Origin: Sphingomonas sp. TZW2008
GTDB lineage: Bacteria; Pseudomonadota; Alphaproteobacteria; Sphingomonadales; Sphingomonadaceae
Assembly: GCF_002117915.1 (NCBI RefSeq)
Contig: NZ_BDJB01000004.1
Location: 156,050-220,049 of the forward strand
Length of the DNA: 64,000 nt
Reading direction: 5' to 3'
Of the stretch, positions 17,172 through 27,893 are shown piece after piece. The stretch's first letter is position 1. The number at the start of each line of letters is the position of its first letter. Below the pieces are notes generated by a model. That model was given only the letters and a program-made list of their open reading frames with translations. It was not told where the DNA came from and did not search any database. The translations under genes were made by a program, and so were the position numbers.

Positions 17172-17225
17172 TTACCAGGGCTTCAGTTCGGTGCCGTAGA
17201 TCAGCGCGAGAATGAAAGCGAGCAT
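17172..17225 (-). CDS. Putative 17-residue membrane peptide
   Basis: This tiny frame encodes MLAFILALIYGTELKPW. About ten hydrophobic residues are followed by a polar tail ending in Trp. A strong ribosome binding site, AGGGAG, lies 6 bases before the ATG, in a leader (AGGGAGTTCG) that also precedes the small membrane protein at 26667-26912. It lies alone in a 389-base gap between ald and the EAL gene, and its transcript would run into the bidirectional terminator at 17026-17064. The rest of the gap (17065-17171, 17226-17380) shows nothing else. It may encode a real small protein or be a leader peptide; homologues would have to decide. Confidence 0.42.
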   Translation of the reverse strand: MLAFILALIYGTELKPW

Positions 17226-17380
17226 GACGAACTCCCTAGGTTTTTTAGCGCCGGTTGGCGCATATCTGAGTTAACAAGATATTTACCTTTTCGCAATCGG
17301 TTGTTCGCGCACGCCGCCGTGCCGCAGCGGGACGACGTGCTTAAGAGTATCTTCAATCTTCGCGCGCTAGCGTCGCTTCT

Positions 17381-18684
17381 ATGTCGGTCCCAGGATCCAT
17401 CGCCGTCGTCGCCGCGCCTCAGCGGCGTGCGGGCATCGCGCCGCAGAAAACCGCGGCCTATCGCCCGACGTGGCGATTCCTGGTGCTCGCGGCGATCGAC
17501 AATTTCGCCGCGCTCCGGCGGCATGTCGGCTGCGCCCGCGCCGAGACCTTGGTGGGCGACGTCACCAATCGCCTCGGCGCCGCGATGCCGGGCTTGCGCT
17601 TCGCGCTGGCGGGACGCGATCTGATCGAGCTCTCGTTCGAGGGCGACTTCGCCGAGGAGGTTGATCGGACTATCGATGCGCTGCGCCGCGCGTGCGAGCC
17701 GCCATTCGACCTCGATGGCGAGCAGCATCGGCTCGAGATCGTCTTCGGCGCCGCGATCGGCCGCGCGACTCAGGTCGACGAGGTGCGGCTGATCGAGGAA
17801 GCCGAGGCCGCACTGTCGGAGGCGCGCGCACTGCAGTCGCCGGTTACGCACGACGTCACCGGACCGGGCGGGCGCGAGGCGCGCCGGCTCGTCGACGAGC
17901 TGCGCGTCGCAGTCGACGAAGATCAGTTGCTGCTCCTCTATCAGCCGAAGATCAACGTGCGACGCCAGGAGGTCTGCAGTGCGGAAGCGCTGCTTCGCTG
18001 GCGCCATCCGGAGCGTGGCCTGGTGCTACCGGGAGATTTCATCGCCGCTGCCGAAGATGGCGGGGTAATCGACCTCTTGACCTTGTGGACGATCCGCCGC
18101 GCGATCGCCGATCAGCGACGTCTGCAGGCGGGCGGCCACGATCTGCGGATCTTCATCAATATCTCCGGGCAGCTGCTCTCAGACGCCGCCTTCGTCCAGG
18201 CCGCCTGTCGGCTGGTGGCGGAGGCCGACGCCAAGCTCGGGTTCGAGGTGACCGAAACCTCGGTGATCCGCGATCCGCAATCCGCGATCGCGAACCTGCA
18301 GCGCTTCGCCGACATCGGCATCGTCATCGCGATTGATGATTACGGCGCCGGCCTGTCGAGTCTTGCCTATCTCAAGCAGCTTCCCGCGCGCGAGCTGAAG
18401 ATCGACAAGCTGTTCGTCACGCAACTGACCAGTACGAATCGCGACCCGCTGATCGTTCGTTCGACGATCGATCTGGCGCACGCGCTGGAGATGGAGGTTG
18501 TTGCGGAAGGGGTAGAGACGCATGCATCGCTCGCCCTCCTCACCGTCATGGGCTGCGACATGGTGCAGGGCTTTCTGATCAGCCGACCGATCGCGATCGA
18601 TGCGCTGGAAACCTTTTTGGACGAAGATCGGCACCACCAGGCGCCGCAGGACACGCGCGCTTCGTTTAATCGGCTCGCCACGGT

Positions 18685-18700
<16 letters not shown>
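17381..18700 (+). CDS. EAL-domain cyclic-di-GMP phosphodiesterase with degenerate GGDEF
   Basis: The C-terminal half (about 165-410) is an EAL domain that hydrolyses c-di-GMP. Motifs include AEALLRWRHP (EAL at 202-204), INISGQLL, EVTETS, IDDYGAGLSSLAYL, LKIDKLFV, VAEGVETH and QGFLISRP. The metal-binding and catalytic acids appear to be kept, so it is probably active. The N-terminal half (about 30-150) has the length and pattern of a GGDEF domain, but the GGDEF motif is lost (AGRDLIEL at 77-84). There is no membrane segment, so it is cytoplasmic. The gene overlaps the start of the histidine kinase by 16 bases and is probably co-transcribed, linking c-di-GMP turnover to that sensor. Confidence 0.9.
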
Positions 18701-21096
<2,396 letters not shown>

Positions 21097-21150
21097 GACG
21101 ATAATAGTGACGGCCATGAAACGAATAGCTGCTCCTGCCGGCCAACGGCG

Positions 21151-21537
21151 ATGAACGTGCTCTTCATCGAGGACGATCGGATGAACCGCCGGGTCGTTCG
21201 CGATATGCTCGACGTGGCCGGCGCGTCGATGACCGAAGCGGAGAGTGCGGAGGAGGGGCTGCGGATCCTCGACACGCAAGATTTTGACATGCTGCTCGTC
21301 GATCTGCGCATGCCCGGCATGGACGGCATTACCGCGATCAAGCACATCCGCGCGCGCGGCGATGCCAAGGGGCGGGTGCCGATCATCGTGGTCACCGCCG
21401 ATATCGCCGCGGATCTGCGCGAGCGGTGTCTCGCCGCCGGCGCGAACGACGTGATCTTCAAACCGGTGGCGATGGACAATCTGTTCGACGCGATGGGGCG
21501 CGTTCTCGCCGCCAGCGACGACGATATGCTCGCCTGA
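21151..21537 (+). CDS. Single-domain response regulator (CheY-like)
   Basis: This is a 128-residue stand-alone receiver with no output domain. The acid pocket (FIEDD, residues 5-9), the phosphoacceptor Asp51 in LLVDLRMPGMDG, Thr82 in VVTADIA and Lys104 in IFKPVAM are all present. It sits directly after the hybrid-like histidine kinase, whose own receiver has lost key residues, so it is the likely partner. It could act as a phosphorelay shuttle or bind the EAL protein; that is inference. Confidence 0.9.
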   Translation: MNVLFIEDDRMNRRVVRDMLDVAGASMTEAESAEEGLRILDTQDFDMLLVDLRMPGMDGITAIKHIRARGDAKGRVPIIVVTADIAADLRERCLAAGANDVIFKPVAMDNLFDAMGRVLAASDDDMLA

Positions 21538-21556
21538 TCGCGAACGACCGCGGCGA

Positions 21557-22495
21557 TCAGTAGCCGCGGTCGAGATCGGCAACGTTCTCCATCGGCGCGC
21601 CGGCGCGGAACGCCTTCAGATTGCGCAGGAACAGCGCGGCGGCGCGCTGGAACATCTTGGTCTGGCTGCGTCCCGACAGATGCATGGTGATCATGCAATT
21701 GGGCGCCTTCCACAGCGGGTGATCCGCCGGCAGCGGCTCGGGCGCGGTCGGATCGAGGAACGCGCCGCCTATCGTGCCACCGTGCAGCGCTTCGAGCAGC
21801 GCGGCGTCGTCGATCATGTCGCCGCGCGCGATGTTGATCAGCCACGCCTCCCGCTTCATCGCGGAAAGCTCGTCGCGTCCGATCATCGCCTTCGTCTCGC
21901 CCGTGGATGGGGCGGCGAGGATCACCCAGTCATAGTCGCCAAGCGTCGCGCGCCACTTGTCCGGCGTCAGCGTGCCGTCGCTGCCCGACCGGGTAACGCC
22001 GGTCACCGTAATGCCGAAGCCTTGCAGACGCTCGCCGATCGCCCGGCCGATCGCACCGTAGCCGACGATCAGCGCGCGCGTTTCGTACAGTTCGATCTTG
22101 CCGGGCGAATCGGTGAGCCATTCCGCCCGATCGTGCGCGCGTACCACCTCGTCGAAGCGTTTTGCCGCGGCGAGCACGCCCAGCACCGCATATTCCGCCA
22201 CGGCATAGGCGTTGATGCCGACACCATTGGTGACGATCGCACCCTTTTCACGCAGCACGTCGAGCGGAAACGCGTCCAGCCCGGCGAAGATCGTGGACAC
22301 CCATTTGAGATTGGGGCCGGCGCAGCGAATCGCCGCGTTGACGCGCGCGGCGGTATTCATGTCGACCCAGGCGATATCGGCGTCTGCGATCATCGCGTTG
22401 GCTTCCTCCGCATTGCTGAACCAGCCGACCGACAGATCGTCAGGAAGATGCGGGGCGAGAAGCGGGCGCGCGAGCGCGGGAAGGACGGCTATCAT
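21557..22495 (-). CDS. D-isomer-specific 2-hydroxyacid dehydrogenase
   Basis: This is an NAD(P)-dependent oxidoreductase for a 2-hydroxy/2-keto acid, 312 residues long. The nucleotide motif is VGYGAIGRAIGERL (around 148-161). The catalytic Arg is in NIARGD, the Glu in PEPLPADHPLW, and the His in MHLSGRS near the C-terminus. The substrate is uncertain: glyoxylate/hydroxypyruvate reductase-like is most likely from the HLSGRS ending, but phosphoglycerate dehydrogenase relatives cannot be excluded. The start ATG at 22495 gives MIAVLPALARPLL. It is divergent from the M48 protease, with only 34 bases between the starts. Confidence 0.88.
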   Translation of the reverse strand: MIAVLPALARPLLAPHLPDDLSVGWFSNAEEANAMIADADIAWVDMNTAARVNAAIRCAGPNLKWVSTIFAGLDAFPLDVLREKGAIVTNGVGINAYAVAEYAVLGVLAAAKRFDEVVRAHDRAEWLTDSPGKIELYETRALIVGYGAIGRAIGERLQGFGITVTGVTRSGSDGTLTPDKWRATLGDYDWVILAAPSTGETKAMIGRDELSAMKREAWLINIARGDMIDDAALLEALHGGTIGGAFLDPTAPEPLPADHPLWKAPNCMITMHLSGRSQTKMFQRAAALFLRNLKAFRAGAPMENVADLDRGY

Positions 22496-22529
22496 GCGGC
22501 GACGATAGCGTGCCCGGCGACACTCGCCT

Positions 22530-23495
22530 ATGGGCTGCTGCGTGTTTGCCGTTCTGCTGCTCGCCGCCGCGCCCGCGCCTTCCGCGGGTCTCGATGCTCC
22601 CGCGCTGGAGGCGCTGCGCGCGATCGATCTGCGGCTCGCGACGATCGCGCACCGGCTGATGATCGGCAATGTCACGCTGTGCCGTGATCGCGCCCCCGCC
22701 ACTGGCCTCGTGCTTCACGCGGTCACCCAATATGACGCAGCGACAGTCGCCGCGGCGCGTGCGACCTTCGGCTTCGCGGCGCCGATCGCAGTCGAAGCCG
22801 TCGTCGCCGGTTCGGCGGCCGCACGCGTGGGTATCGCCGCGAACGATGGCATCGCTGCGCTCGGCGGGGACAAGCTCACCGCCACTGCCACGCCGCCGTC
22901 GAGCGTCGATCGCGATCGGGCGCTCGACATACTCGAGCGGGCGGACAGCCCGGTACGCGTTACCATCGATCGTGCCGGCGCGCAGCGTGCCGTCGCGATC
23001 GATGCGCCGCGGGCGTGCCGCGCCCGCTTCGAGGTGTTGCTCGGGCCGGAGATGACGGCGCAGTCGGATGGGCGCATCGTCCAGATCGGCGTGCGCTTCT
23101 TCGAACGCTATCGCGACGAAGAGGTCGCGGTGGTCGTCGCGCACGAACTGGCGCATACGATTCTGCGCCACCGCGTGCGGCTCGAGGCAGCCGGGGTGAA
23201 GGGCGGGCTGCTCGGCGAGTTCGGCCGCAACGCGCGGCTCGGCCAGCAGGCGGAAACCGAGGCTGACGAACTCGGCGTCGCACTGCTGCACAATGCGGGA
23301 TACGACGTCGCGTCGGCGGCGCGCTTCTGGCGCGAGCGTGGCGGCGACATCGACGGCGGGCTGTTCCGCAGCCGCACGCATCCGGCGACGAAGCAGCGCA
23401 TCGCCGCGATCGAGCGCGCCGCCGCCGCGGTACCGGCGCGCCGCCCCTATCTATCCGCGATACTCGCCGCGCGCGATCAGCCGTTCGGCAAGTAG
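22530..23495 (+). CDS. M48-family zinc metalloprotease with PDZ-like region
   Basis: This is a secreted or membrane-anchored protease of 321 residues. The N-terminal hydrophobic segment (1-20) includes Cys residues at 3-4 but no clear lipobox. A PDZ-like stretch (about 85-155: VVAGSAAARVGIAANDGI) precedes the catalytic domain, with the zinc motif HELAH at 205-209 and a third ligand in EADELG near 248. The C-terminal RTHPATKQRIAAIE is typical of M48 proteins such as BepA/LoiP, which act on periplasmic proteins. Its exact substrate is unknown. The M48 gene is convergent with cysS. Confidence 0.88.
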   Translation: MGCCVFAVLLLAAAPAPSAGLDAPALEALRAIDLRLATIAHRLMIGNVTLCRDRAPATGLVLHAVTQYDAATVAAARATFGFAAPIAVEAVVAGSAAARVGIAANDGIAALGGDKLTATATPPSSVDRDRALDILERADSPVRVTIDRAGAQRAVAIDAPRACRARFEVLLGPEMTAQSDGRIVQIGVRFFERYRDEEVAVVVAHELAHTILRHRVRLEAAGVKGGLLGEFGRNARLGQQAETEADELGVALLHNAGYDVASAARFWRERGGDIDGGLFRSRTHPATKQRIAAIERAAAAVPARRPYLSAILAARDQPFGK

Positions 23496-23502
23496 CGGCG
23501 TC

Positions 23503-24930
23503 TCACAACGCGACGCGCCAGTCCCAGCCGAGCGGATCGCCGTCCATCACCTCGACGCCCTGCGCGATCAGCGTGTCGCGGATCGCATCGGAGGTTGCGA
23601 AGTCCTTCGCCTCGCGGGCCGCGCGCCGCGCCGTTAGGCTCGACTCGATTGCCGCTTCGTCGATCGCCGTGTGAGCAGGGCGGACGCGCAGATCACGCCG
23701 CGTCAGCCGGTCGAGCGGTAGCCCGAGAACCTCGGCGAAGTCCGCCAAGGCTGCCAGCCGCGTGCCCGGTGACAGCTTCTTGTCCGCCACCAGCGCGTCG
23801 AGGACCGGCAGCGCCTTGGGCGTGTTGAGATCGTCTGACACCGCCGCGTCGAGCTGCACGCGATAGGCCGTCGCGTCACCCTTCGCCGGCGCGTCGGCGC
23901 GCGCGCGCAGCCCCTCGATCGCCTGAACGAGCCGCTTCAGCCGCACCTGTGCCGCGGCAAGATTGTCCCACGAGAATTCGAGTTCACTGCGGTAATGCGC
24001 CTGAAGGCAGAGCATGCGATACGCCAAGGGGTGGAACCCGCGATCGGTCAGCGCCTTTAGCGTCAGGAACTCGCCTGAAGATTTGCTCATCTTTCCCGTG
24101 CGATCGACGAGGAAGTTGTTGTGCATCCAGAAGGCGGCGCCGCTGTCGGCGCAGCCGCAATGCGCCTGATTCTGCGCGATCTCGTTCGGATGGTGGATCT
24201 CGCGGTGATCGATGCCGCCGGTGTGGATGTCGAACGACGCGCCGAGATACTTCTGGCTCATCACCGAGCATTCGAGATGCCACCCCGGCGCGCCGCGGCC
24301 CCATGGCGAATCCCATTCCATCTGGCGATCCTCGCCCGGCGGGCTGGTGCGCCAGATCGCGAAATCCTGCGGGTGCCGTTTGCCTGCAACGGGATCGATC
24401 CGACCTTCGCCGGCATCATCTGCCGACCGGGCAAGCCGGCCGTAATCTGGCACGGTGCTGACGTCGAAGTAGAGGCCGCTCTCCAACCTGTAGCAGTGGC
24501 GCGGCTCGATCGCGGCGGCGAAATCGATCATCTCCGCCACGTGATCGGTGGCGAGCGGCAGATGCGTCGGCGCGCGAATGTTGAGGTCGTTCAGGTTCTG
24601 CTTGAAGGCATCGGTATAATGCCTTGCAATTGCCCAGATATCGCGGCCGCTACTTCTCGCCGCCGCTTCCATCTTGTCGTCGCCCGCATCCGCGTCGGAT
24701 GTCAGATGGCCGACATCGGTGATGTTGATGACGTGGGTGAGCTCGAGCCCCTTCCACGTCAGGACCCGCGACAACGTGTCGGTGAAGACATAGGCGCGCA
24801 GATTGCCGACGTGCGCGTAATTGTAGACCGTCGGCCCGCAGGAATAGACGCGCGCGCCCAGCGCAGGATCGCGCGGCGAAAAGGGGCGGGACGTGCGCGA
24901 GAGACTGTCGTAGAGCATAATCGGCGTCAT
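23503..24930 (-). CDS. cysS: Cysteinyl-tRNA synthetase
   Basis: This class I synthetase charges tRNA-Cys. It has 475 residues. The HIGH-type motif is in CGPTVYNYAHVGNLR (about 31-45), zinc-binding residues are in CSVMSQ...HTGGIDHREIHH, and the KMSKS loop is GKMSKSSGEF. The C-terminal domain carries the DLNTPKAL motif. The ATG at 24930 (MTPIMLYDSL) is preferred; a second ATG four codons later is possible. The 294 bases between cysS and rpsU (24931-25224) show no convincing gene on either strand. Confidence 0.97.
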   Translation of the reverse strand: MTPIMLYDSLSRTSRPFSPRDPALGARVYSCGPTVYNYAHVGNLRAYVFTDTLSRVLTWKGLELTHVINITDVGHLTSDADAGDDKMEAAARSSGRDIWAIARHYTDAFKQNLNDLNIRAPTHLPLATDHVAEMIDFAAAIEPRHCYRLESGLYFDVSTVPDYGRLARSADDAGEGRIDPVAGKRHPQDFAIWRTSPPGEDRQMEWDSPWGRGAPGWHLECSVMSQKYLGASFDIHTGGIDHREIHHPNEIAQNQAHCGCADSGAAFWMHNNFLVDRTGKMSKSSGEFLTLKALTDRGFHPLAYRMLCLQAHYRSELEFSWDNLAAAQVRLKRLVQAIEGLRARADAPAKGDATAYRVQLDAAVSDDLNTPKALPVLDALVADKKLSPGTRLAALADFAEVLGLPLDRLTRRDLRVRPAHTAIDEAAIESSLTARRAAREAKDFATSDAIRDTLIAQGVEVMDGDPLGWDWRVAL

Positions 24931-25224
24931 TTGCGAGGCTCTAGCTGGGGTGCGTGTGTATCGCAAAGGGGCTGCCCAGGCGCGAACGGGGGGGATTTGC
25001 TGCTGCGCCGCGCAGGTGAAGCTGCTGCTGGTGAAATACGACTGGCGGGGGTCGCGGTGATGGGCAAGCATTGGCGTCCCGTGTCAACGCTGCGCATCCT
25101 TAGGCGACTACGCGGGCATCGGGTTGCACTGGCGCCGGGGCGGTGTTAGGGGCCGATGGTTCACGGCGCGGGCGATCGTTCGCGGCCGCCGTTTGCCGTT
25201 CAAATTTCGGAGAAGTGTCGGTTT

Positions 25225-25431
25225 ATGCAAATCATCGTTCGCGACAACAATGTCGATCAGGCCCTGCGTGCGCTCAAGAAGAAGCTGCAGCGTGAAGGCG
25301 TGTATCGCGAGATGAAGCTTCGCCGTCACTATGAGAAGCCGTCGGAGAAGCGCGCGCGTGAGCGTGCCGCGGCGGTTCGTCGGGCCCGCAAGCTCGACCG
25401 CAAGCGCGCGGAGCGTGACGGCGCGCGGTAA
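25225..25431 (+). CDS. rpsU: 30S ribosomal protein S21
   Basis: S21 is a small basic protein of the 30S subunit that helps initiation. The 68 residues start [22 protein letters not shown], and the C-terminus is Arg/Lys-rich ([13 protein letters not shown]), as in proteobacterial S21. An upstream GGAGAAG serves as ribosome binding site, with slightly long spacing. A longer in-frame start at 25156 has no support. The FKBP gene follows in the same direction 78 bases later. Confidence 0.97.
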   Translation: MQIIVRDNNVDQALRALKKKLQREGVYREMKLRRHYEKPSEKRARERAAAVRRARKLDRKRAERDGAR

Positions 25432-25509
25432 GCCGCGCCCCTACGCCTAATATCCAGCATTGGTTGCTTCTGCCGGGTGCGTCGCGCCCGGCCCTTACCG
25501 GGGATCGCC

Positions 25510-26070
25510 ATGTCGACCGTCACCGCCGTTCCGATCGCCCCGGTAAAGCGTAGCTACGTCCTCTGGCTGATCGTCGGCATCGTCGCGGCGTTCGCCGCGG
25601 CGGCGGCGCTCGCGTTCCAGGGTGACGATTTCCTGACGCGGAACGCACGGCAGAAGGGCGTCGTGACGACGGCGTCGGGGCTGCAATATCAGGTGCTGAC
25701 GCCGGGATCGGGCGCGAAGCCGACCGATAGCGATGTCGCGCTCGTGATGTACGAGGGCAAGCTGCTCGACGGCACCACCTTTGACAAGTCGCAGCAGCCG
25801 ACGCCCTTTCCGGTGACGGGCGTGGTGAAGGGCTTCTCCGAAGGGCTGAAGCTGATGCCGAAGGGTGCGAAGTACCGCTTCTGGATCAAGCCCGAGCTTG
25901 GCTACGGCGCCGAGACGAAGGGGCCGATCCCCGGCAATTCGACGCTGGTGTTCGACGTCGAGCTGCTCGACTTCCTGCCCGAGGCGGTAATCCGCCAGAT
26001 GCAGCAGCAGCAGATGATGGGCGGCGCGATGCCAGGTGCCGCCGGACCCGCCGCGCCCGGGGGACGCTGA
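25510..26070 (+). CDS. Membrane-anchored FKBP-type peptidyl-prolyl isomerase
   Basis: This isomerase accelerates cis-trans isomerisation of prolyl bonds, probably on periplasmic proteins. It has 186 residues. A membrane anchor is at about 14-36 (YVLWLIVGIVAAFAAAAAL), then an FKBP domain (about 50-155) reads SGLQYQVLTPGSG, VMYEGKLLDGTTFDKS, VVKGFSEGLKLMPKGAKYRFWI, LGYG and TLVFDVELLDF. The Gln/Met/Gly/Ala-rich tail (QMQQQQMMGG...) is low complexity. I chose the ATG at 25510 because the anchor starts just after it. An intrinsic terminator follows 60 bases after the stop. Confidence 0.92.
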   Translation: MSTVTAVPIAPVKRSYVLWLIVGIVAAFAAAAALAFQGDDFLTRNARQKGVVTTASGLQYQVLTPGSGAKPTDSDVALVMYEGKLLDGTTFDKSQQPTPFPVTGVVKGFSEGLKLMPKGAKYRFWIKPELGYGAETKGPIPGNSTLVFDVELLDFLPEAVIRQMQQQQMMGGAMPGAAGPAAPGGR

Positions 26071-26130
26071 CCGCACTGCAACCGGCGACTGCCTCGCGCG
26101 AGTAGATTGCGCAGGGATCAAGATTTGCTA

Positions 26131-26162
26131 GCCTCCGGCGATCGGATCGTCGGGGGCTTTTT
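26131..26162 (+). terminator. Intrinsic terminator after the FKBP gene
   Basis: GCCTCCGGCGAT / ATCGTCGGGGGC forms a 12-bp stem with two G-T pairs and a 3-base loop, followed by five T. It ends only one base before the ATG of the next frame (26164), so the only purine-rich candidate binding site for that gene is inside the stem. Confidence 0.85.
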
Positions 26163-26163
26163 C

Positions 26164-26546
26164 ATGCACTTGCTATCTACGCTGGCGGGAGTGCTGCTTC
26201 TATCCGGCGCGGCGAGCGCGCAACGGGCATTGAGCGATGGCGAGGTGGCGAACCAGTTGGGCGGCCGCTGGACCGTCGATCTGTCGACTGATCCAGGCCC
26301 TATACCAAGCCGCTAATCCTGCGCCTCGCGGCCGATGGCGCGGTGACCGGTAGCTTCTACGACAGCGATATCGAGGCCGGGCGCTGGAAGGCTGCCAACG
26401 GACGGAGCTGCGTCAGCTTCCGCACTAGCGACGGCATCGGGCCTTATCACAGTAGCGCGTGCGTCCGCGGCGACCATCTGGAAGGGCAGACGTGGGCCGA
26501 GCACCGCGCGTTTCTATTCAACTGGAGCGCGGTTCGCACGCGCTGA
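26164..26546 (+). pseudogene. Small secreted protein, frameshifted
   Basis: The first frame reads MHLLSTLAGVLLLSGAASAQRALSD..., a good signal peptide with cleavage after ASA, and runs on to ...VDLSTDPGP before meeting a stop at 26314. The other frame continues without a gap in sense: YTKPLILRLAADGAVTGSFYDSDI...GRSCVSFRTSD...HLEGQTWAEHRAFLFNWSAVRTR, ending at 26546. One base missing in the C-run near 26300 explains both halves, giving a protein of about 127 residues. I do not recognise the family. The start lies one base after a terminator, with no free ribosome binding site, so the gene may be decaying. A sequencing error in the homopolymer is the alternative. Confidence 0.6.
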
Positions 26547-26616
26547 GCACGCGCGCCTCGTGGCGTGCAGCAATGCAAGCTGCTCTGCCGTTGCTGCCCG
26601 ATCACGAACGACGCAC

Positions 26617-26646
26617 AAAAAAATAGCGGCCCGAAGGCCGCTATTT
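26617..26646 (-). terminator. Intrinsic terminator of the small acidic-tail protein gene
   Basis: AAATAGCGGCC-CGAA-GGCCGCTATTT is a perfect 11-bp stem with a tetraloop. Read on the minus strand it is followed by a U-tract (A-run from 26617). It lies 20 bases past the stop of the gene at 26667-26912. Confidence 0.9.
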
Positions 26647-26666
26647 CCTAACCAAGCTCAAAGAGC

Positions 26667-26912
26667 TCAGTTGCTGTCCGAATCGTCGTCCGAATCGGCG
26701 ATGATCACGATGCCCGCGATCACGGCAGCAGCCGCGAGAACGGCCACGATGATGCCGCTGCCAGCAGCCTTTTCACCCTTGGCAACCGAGGTGCCCGAGC
26801 GAGCGGCCTTGGCGACCGAGAGGCTGGCGGCCGAGTTGGCCGGCGCCGCAACAGCCGGAGCAGCTGCCAGCGAGGCAGCGGCGACAGCCGCGAGATAACC
26901 ACGAAGCTTCAT
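26667..26912 (-). CDS. Small exported membrane protein with acidic tail
   Basis: This is an 81-residue protein of unknown function. It starts with a signal peptide (MKLRGYLAAVAAASLAAAPAVAAPA, about 1-25). A Ser/Ala/Lys-rich linker follows, then a hydrophobic helix (about 52-72, SGIIVAVLAAAAVIAGIVII), and it ends in an acidic tail, DSDDDSDSN. The ribosome binding site AGGGAG lies 6 bases upstream, and a strong terminator closes the gene, so it is a well-formed monocistronic unit. Similar short Ala-rich proteins with DSDSN-like tails are, as I recall, common in sphingomonads. The stretch 26913-27030 shows nothing else. Confidence 0.8.
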   Translation of the reverse strand: MKLRGYLAAVAAASLAAAPAVAAPANSAASLSVAKAARSGTSVAKGEKAAGSGIIVAVLAAAAVIAGIVIIADSDDDSDSN

Positions 26913-27030
26913 TGCGAACTCCCTTTTTGTCCGTCGAAAAGCCTGTGGCAGAAGTTACGCTGCAACGCAACTCGTATTCCGAGGCGCGCAATTGATCTTC
27001 GCGCTGAAACAACTATCCGCCCAAGCAACA

Positions 27031-27810
27031 TCACGCCGGAATGACGGCGCGATCAACGGTATCAAGTATCCAACGTCGATCGAGTTCCATGCCGAGTGCG
27101 GTCAGGCGACCGGTGCGGTAGGCGCCGGTATCGATACCGATTCGATTGCCGCGCAGGTCGACCGCGTCGGTGATCGTATGGCCGTGAACGACGAGCTTGG
27201 CATGGTTGGGCGCGTGATTGAGGAATGGATCGCGGATCCAGCGCAGATCGCGCGTCACCTGCCGCTCGATCGGGACGCCCGGCTGGATGCCGGCATGGAC
27301 GAACAGATAATCGCCTTCGATGATGTAATCGTCGAGCGCGCGCAGGAAGGCGACGTCGGCAGCCGGCACGTCGCGCTGCATCAGCTCGACGAGCTCGGAG
27401 ATCGACGCCGCGTCGATCTCCTCCAGGCCGAGCCCGTAGCTGAGTAGTGTATCGTAGCCGCCGACGCGCAGCAGCAGCCGGGCCATGTCGGCGTCTCCGT
27501 CATAGGCGCCCAGCAGGATCTCCTCATGGTTGCCCGCGAGGCAGCGCGTATCGGGCCGCTCGGCGCACAAGCTGCGCACGCGCGCGACCACGCCGGCCGA
27601 TTCGGCTCCGCGATCGACAAGGTCCCCAAGAAACACGATGCCGGTCTGCGCCGGGCCGCGCGTCGCATCATCCGCCGCAATCAACGCGAGCAGATCGTCG
27701 AGCAGGTCGAGCCGGCCATGAATGTCGCCGACCGCGTAAATGCGGCGTCCCGCAGGCAGGGTGGCCTGAAACGGTTCGGGTTTGCGGCGGGACAGGAAAC
27801 GCGAGAGCAT
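27031..27810 (-). CDS. PPP-family serine/threonine protein phosphatase
   Basis: This is a metal-dependent phosphoesterase of the PPP family, 259 residues long. The binuclear metal motifs occur in order: GDIHGR (28-33), GDLVDRG (62-68), GNHEE (94-98), a His in FVHAG (about 165) and VHGHT (about 206). Bacterial PPP phosphatases remove phosphate from Ser/Thr, and some act on dinucleoside polyphosphates, so ApaH-like activity is an alternative. It stands upstream of, and in the same direction as, no obvious partner. It is separated by about 80 bases from wecC, which precedes it in transcription order from the right-hand side of the cluster. Confidence 0.88.
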   Translation of the reverse strand: MLSRFLSRRKPEPFQATLPAGRRIYAVGDIHGRLDLLDDLLALIAADDATRGPAQTGIVFLGDLVDRGAESAGVVARVRSLCAERPDTRCLAGNHEEILLGAYDGDADMARLLLRVGGYDTLLSYGLGLEEIDAASISELVELMQRDVPAADVAFLRALDDYIIEGDYLFVHAGIQPGVPIERQVTRDLRWIRDPFLNHAPNHAKLVVHGHTITDAVDLRGNRIGIDTGAYRTGRLTALGMELDRRWILDTVDRAVIPA

Positions 27811-27893
27811 GAAGTGGGCGCTACTATACGAAAGCGCGCGGCTTTACCGGCGTGCCGCCCCGCGCGCAACGCCGCGCCGATGAGGCGGGGGCG

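Noticed and set aside
24931..25224. Possible gene between cysS and rpsU
   Set aside because: Open frames here are continuations of non-coding shadows of cysS. No ribosome binding site plus protein-like sequence was found.
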